DNA from: an uncultured Gammaproteobacteria bacterium
GTDB taxonomy: Bacteria; Pseudomonadota; Gammaproteobacteria; GCA-001735895
NCBI GenBank assembly: GCA_937980285.1
Contig: CALJQI010000325.1
Span: 1-8,305, forward strand
Direction of reading: 5' to 3'
DNA length: 8,305 nt
A program made the translations under genes and the position numbers. The first letter of the stretch is position 1. Each line of letters begins with the position of its first letter. The notes under the pieces were generated by a model. That model saw only the letters and a program-made list of their open reading frames with translations, was not told the DNA's origin and did no database searches. Below are positions 5,716 to 8,305 of the stretch, piece after piece.

Positions 5716-5889
5716 AGGCGAAAAACACCCCATCAAGCCGGGAAAGTGCGTATTAAGCCTACAAGCGCCTTATTCTGCAAGCATTTGTATCATGGCCGTC
5801 GCATTAATCCGGACAGACGCGGATACAAATCGATTTGTCGGGCCGCAGGAACCGCGGCAGCCGGTAAATAGGCCCAGGCCCGAAACCGG
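5716..5889. other. Intergenic region between the Lrp-like and Usp genes
   Basis: These 174 bp contain no gene. They hold the 14-bp palindrome at 5825-5838 and an inverted ATTTGTATC / GATACAAAT pair. On the minus strand TTGCAG followed 18-19 bp later by TTAATA/TAATAC is a weak candidate usp promoter. Confidence 0.4.
5825..5838. promoter_or_regulatory. Perfect 14-bp palindrome in the Lrp-Usp gap, candidate operator
   Basis: ACAAATCGATTTGT is fully palindromic. Its left arm lies within GATACAAAT (5822-5830), which has a 9-bp inverted partner ATTTGTATC at 5783-5791. The arrangement is typical of a dimeric regulator site ahead of the usp gene. The binding protein is unknown. Confidence 0.4.
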
Positions 5890-6369
5890 TCAGGCGGTGT
5901 CGAGCTGGGTTTCGAGCGGCAGTCCGGTGGTGTACTTGATGCGGGTGACCGCGACGTTCGAATTAACATCCCTGACCAGCGGAATCTGGATCAGTTTTCG
6001 CCGCAGGAAGCGATCGTAGTGCTTGATGTCACGGGTAATAATCTTGAGAAAATAATCCGCCGAACCGGTCACCGTGTAACATTCGACCACTTCCGGATAC
6101 TCGCGCACCCGCTGTTCGAATTCCTGCAGCGAGCTTTCATCGTTCTTCGCCAACCGGACGCGCGAAAAAATTACCAGGCCTAGCCCCAGTTTTTCCGCGT
6201 TCAGCAACGCCACCTTCTTTTCGATGATACCCTCCTGCTCGAGACGGTTGATGCGGCGCCAGCAAGGCGACGCCGACAGGTTCACCTGTTCGGCGACTTC
6301 GGCCGCGGTCAGCGAAGCGTCCTGCTGCAACAAGGCCAGGATCTTGATATCGATTGGCGAAAGATTCAC
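5890..6369 (-). CDS. Lrp/AsnC-family transcriptional regulator
   Basis: The gene encodes a 159-aa feast/famine regulator. Residues 4-60 form the N-terminal helix-turn-helix (DIKILALLQQDASLTAAEVA, then LSASPCWRRINRLEQEGII). Residues about 65-150 form the RAM/AsnC ligand domain (VECYTVTGSADYFLKI, then LVRDVNSNVAVTRIKYTTGLPL). These proteins usually bind amino acids and wrap AT-rich DNA as dimers to octamers. The start is a GTG at 6369-6367 without a clear Shine-Dalgarno site; it is the first usable codon before the conserved NLSPID opening, and a nearby ATG is out of frame. It is divergent from the indolepyruvate oxidoreductase gene with 142 AT-rich bases between, so regulation of that enzyme, plus autoregulation, is the natural expectation. 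Length and domain order are typical. Confidence 0.93.
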   Translation of the reverse strand: MNLSPIDIKILALLQQDASLTAAEVAEQVNLSASPCWRRINRLEQEGIIEKKVALLNAEKLGLGLVIFSRVRLAKNDESSLQEFEQRVREYPEVVECYTVTGSADYFLKIITRDIKHYDRFLRRKLIQIPLVRDVNSNVAVTRIKYTTGLPLETQLDTA

Positions 6370-6511
6370 ATTTTTTAAAATATAATTCTAATTATTTGAA
6401 TATTAATAGAATAATTTCTCATTTTACAGCCAATCACTTAAAATTTAGCAATTTATTTCCGCGCCCATCGGTTTAAAATTACCCATTTCCTCGCGCTGGC
6501 CTGGTGGTGTT
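6370..6511. promoter_or_regulatory. Divergent promoter region between the Lrp-like gene and the oxidoreductase gene
   Basis: These 142 bp are strongly AT-rich up to about 6480 and carry no gene. A weak plus-strand promoter may be TTTATT (6452-6457) with TAAAAT (6474-6479) at 16 bp. The dyad at 6385-6412 is the best operator candidate. Confidence 0.4.
6385..6412. promoter_or_regulatory. AT-rich dyad, candidate Lrp-like operator
   Basis: ATTCTA (6385-6390) and TAGAAT (6407-6412) are exact inverted arms, and 10 of the 14 base pairs across the 28-bp site are symmetrical. It lies in the divergent lrp / oxidoreductase intergenic region, which is very AT-rich, as Lrp-family sites usually are. Confidence 0.45.
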
Positions 6512-8305
6512 ATGAAGGTATCCCTCGACGATAAATATGCGCTGGACAAGGGCCGCGCCTACATGACCGGCATCGAAGCCCTGGTGCGCCTGCCGATACT
6601 GCAACATCAACGCGACCTCGACCGCGGACTCAATACCGCCTGTTTCATCTCCGGCTACCGCGGATCGCCGATTGGCGGACTCGACCAGGCGTTGTGGAAG
6701 GCGAAGCAATTCACCGACGCGCACAATATTCACTTCCTGCCTGGCGTCAATGAAGACCTCGCGATGACGGCGGTCTGGGGCAGTCAGCAGGTCGGCCTGT
6801 TTCCCGGCGCCAAATACGATGGCGTGTTCGGCATGTGGTACGGCAAGGGGCCCGGACTCGACCGCAGCATGGACGTGCTCAAGCACGCCAACGCCTTCGG
6901 CACCTCCCCCTACGGCGGCGTGCTCGCCGTGGTCGGCGACGACCACGCCTGCAAGTCGTCCACCCTGCCGCACCAGAGCGATCACATGTTCGTCGGCGCC
7001 ACCAGCCCGGTGCTCAACCCCGCGGGCGTGCAGGAAATACTCGACCTCGGCATCTTCGGCTGGGAGCTGTCGCGCTACAGCGGTTGCTGGGTGGGCATGA
7101 AAGCCATCACCGAAAACATGGACGCCGCGATATCGGCCGAAATCGACAGCAATCGCGTCGAGGTGGTGATACCGCAAGACTACGAACTGCCCGAGGACGG
7201 CGTGCACACGCGCTGGCCCGATTCACCGATGGCGCAGGAAGAGCGCCTGCAGCGCCACAAGATTTACGCCGCGCGCGCATTTGCGCGCGCCAACAACCTC
7301 AACAGCCTCGAACTCGACAGCAAGAACGCGCGCCTCGGCATCGTCACCACCGGCAAGTCCTACCTCGACACCCTGCAGGCGCTCGACGACCTCGGCATCG
7401 ACGAGCGGCTCGCGCGGCGCATCGGCATTCGCCTCTACAAGGTCGGCATGAGCTGGCCGCTGGAACCGGTGATGACGCACAAGTTCGCCGAGGGGCTGGA
7501 GGAAATTCTCGTGGTCGAGGAAAAACGCAGCGTAATCGAGGATCAATTGACCGGGCAGCTATACAACTGGCCGGTCGGCCGCCGCCCGCGCGTGGTCGGC
7601 GAGTACGACGAGGAGCGCAACCTGCTGGTGACCAATCTCGGTGAACTGACGCCGGGCATGATTGCGCGCGTCATCGCTTCGCGCATCGCACGCTTCTTCG
7701 ATAGCGAATCGATCCAGCAACGCCTCAGTTTCCTGGAGGCCAAGGAAGCCACGCTGGCCAGGCCGCGCGCGCGCGCCGAACGCCGGCCCTGGTTTTGCTC
7801 GGGCTGCCCGCATAATACCTCGACGGTGGTGCCCGAGGGCAGCCGCGCCTACGGCGGCATCGGCTGTCATTACATGGCGACCTGGATGGATCGTGGCACC
7901 GAAACCTTCACCCAGATGGGCGGCGAAGGCGCCACCTGGCTGGGGCAGGCGCCGTTCACCGAGACAAAGCACGTATTCCAGAACCTCGGCGACGGCACCT
8001 ACTTCCATTCCGGCCTGCTGGCGATTCGCGCCGCGGTCGCGGCCGGCGTCAACATTACCTACAAGATCCTCTACAACGACGCCGTCGCCATGACTGGCGG
8101 CCAACCTTTCGACGGCAGCCTGTCGGTCGGGCAAATCGTCGGCCAGCTGCGCTCCGAGGGCGTAAAACGCATCGTGCTGGTATCGGACCAGCCGGAACTC
8201 TACCGCAATAGCGCCGAGGCGCAGTACGACGGCGTCTCGGTATCGCATCGCCGTGAACTCGATTCGGTACAGCAGGAACTGCGCGACACGCCGGGCTGCA
8301 CGGCG
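6512..8305 (+). CDS. Indolepyruvate:ferredoxin oxidoreductase, fused alpha/beta type, first 598 codons (gene runs off the right edge)
   Basis: This enzyme oxidatively decarboxylates aryl-pyruvates, made by transamination of aromatic amino acids, to aryl-acetyl-CoA and reduces ferredoxin or a similar carrier. The visible part has the N-terminal pyrimidine-binding half with FISGYRGSPIGGLDQAL (45-61) and GVNEDLAMTAVWGSQQ (78-93, E81 probably the TPP-activating Glu). A middle domain follows (to about 400). The cysteine motif CSGCPHN (C429, C432) comes with GGIGCH (C452), and the TPP-pyrophosphate motif GDG (493-495) lies 26 residues before N522 in NDAVAMTGGQ. Full-length fused enzymes are about 1,150 residues, so the gamma domain lies outside the window. 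The ATG at 6512 follows a weak GGTGGTG site and suits the family's DKYALDKGRAYMTGIEALVRLP opening. The divergent Lrp-type regulator probably controls it. It may act more broadly on branched or aromatic 2-oxoacids. Confidence 0.93.
   Translation, partial: MKVSLDDKYALDKGRAYMTGIEALVRLPILQHQRDLDRGLNTACFISGYRGSPIGGLDQALWKAKQFTDAHNIHFLPGVNEDLAMTAVWGSQQVGLFPGAKYDGVFGMWYGKGPGLDRSMDVLKHANAFGTSPYGGVLAVVGDDHACKSSTLPHQSDHMFVGATSPVLNPAGVQEILDLGIFGWELSRYSGCWVGMKAITENMDAAISAEIDSNRVEVVIPQDYELPEDGVHTRWPDSPMAQEERLQRHKIYAARAFARANNLNSLELDSKNARLGIVTTGKSYLDTLQALDDLGIDERLARRIGIRLYKVGMSWPLEPVMTHKFAEGLEEILVVEEKRSVIEDQLTGQLYNWPVGRRPRVVGEYDEERNLLVTNLGELTPGMIARVIASRIARFFDSESIQQRLSFLEAKEATLARPRARAERRPWFCSGCPHNTSTVVPEGSRAYGGIGCHYMATWMDRGTETFTQMGGEGATWLGQAPFTETKHVFQNLGDGTYFHSGLLAIRAAVAAGVNITYKILYNDAVAMTGGQPFDGSLSVGQIVGQLRSEGVKRIVLVSDQPELYRNSAEAQYDGVSVSHRRELDSVQQELRDTPGCTA

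Noticed and set aside
6479..7644. Open frames on both strands overlapping the oxidoreductase gene
   Set aside because: They are GC-rich shadows; the frame from 6512 runs open to the window edge with a full set of oxidoreductase motifs.

Overview
The window looks like a chromosome segment of a free-living, probably marine or aquatic proteobacterium, most likely gammaproteobacterial. Coding DNA is GC-rich at third positions, intergenic DNA is clearly AT-rich, Shine-Dalgarno sites are canonical, and a FadR-type GntR regulator, a DUF1989 protein and a divergent Lrp / indolepyruvate oxidoreductase pair are present. The taxon is an inference; no rRNA or other phylogenetic marker is present. There are no mobile elements, tRNAs or CRISPR arrays.

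Left block (1-5074): a glutamine-synthetase-like ligase (minus strand, C-terminus outside the window) is divergent from a GntR/FCD regulator. The regulator is followed after 3 bp by a 788-aa fusion of a doubled DUF1989 region and a glycine-cleavage T-protein (GcvT) domain, then after 84 bp by a stand-alone MOSC protein. The 542-bp divergent intergenic region carries nine CCAAT/ATTGG pentamers, including two near-identical 11-bp dyads, ATTGGACCAAT and ATTGTACCAAT, which are good candidates for the GntR operators. The block reads as one regulon. I infer a catabolic module for an unidentified nitrogen compound, possibly N-methylated or guanidino/carbamoyl-like. In this model the ligase may glutamylate an amine, the DUF1989 part may hydrolyse a C-N bond, and the T-domain may pass a one-carbon unit to tetrahydrofolate. 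No substrate is shown by the sequence.

Middle (5075-5271): a convergent intergenic region with several hairpins but no U-tract.

Right block (5272-8305): a universal stress protein and an Lrp/AsnC regulator lie on the minus strand. The Lrp gene is divergent from a large indolepyruvate:ferredoxin oxidoreductase gene, of which the first 598 codons are present. The AT-rich 142-bp region between them holds a dyad suited to Lrp binding. This part is a familiar amino-acid / aryl-pyruvate catabolic arrangement.

The least ordinary element is the left block: a regulator-linked ligase, a DUF1989-DUF1989-GcvT fusion whose joint is visible as an AT-rich linker with an internal in-frame ATG, and a MOSC partner.
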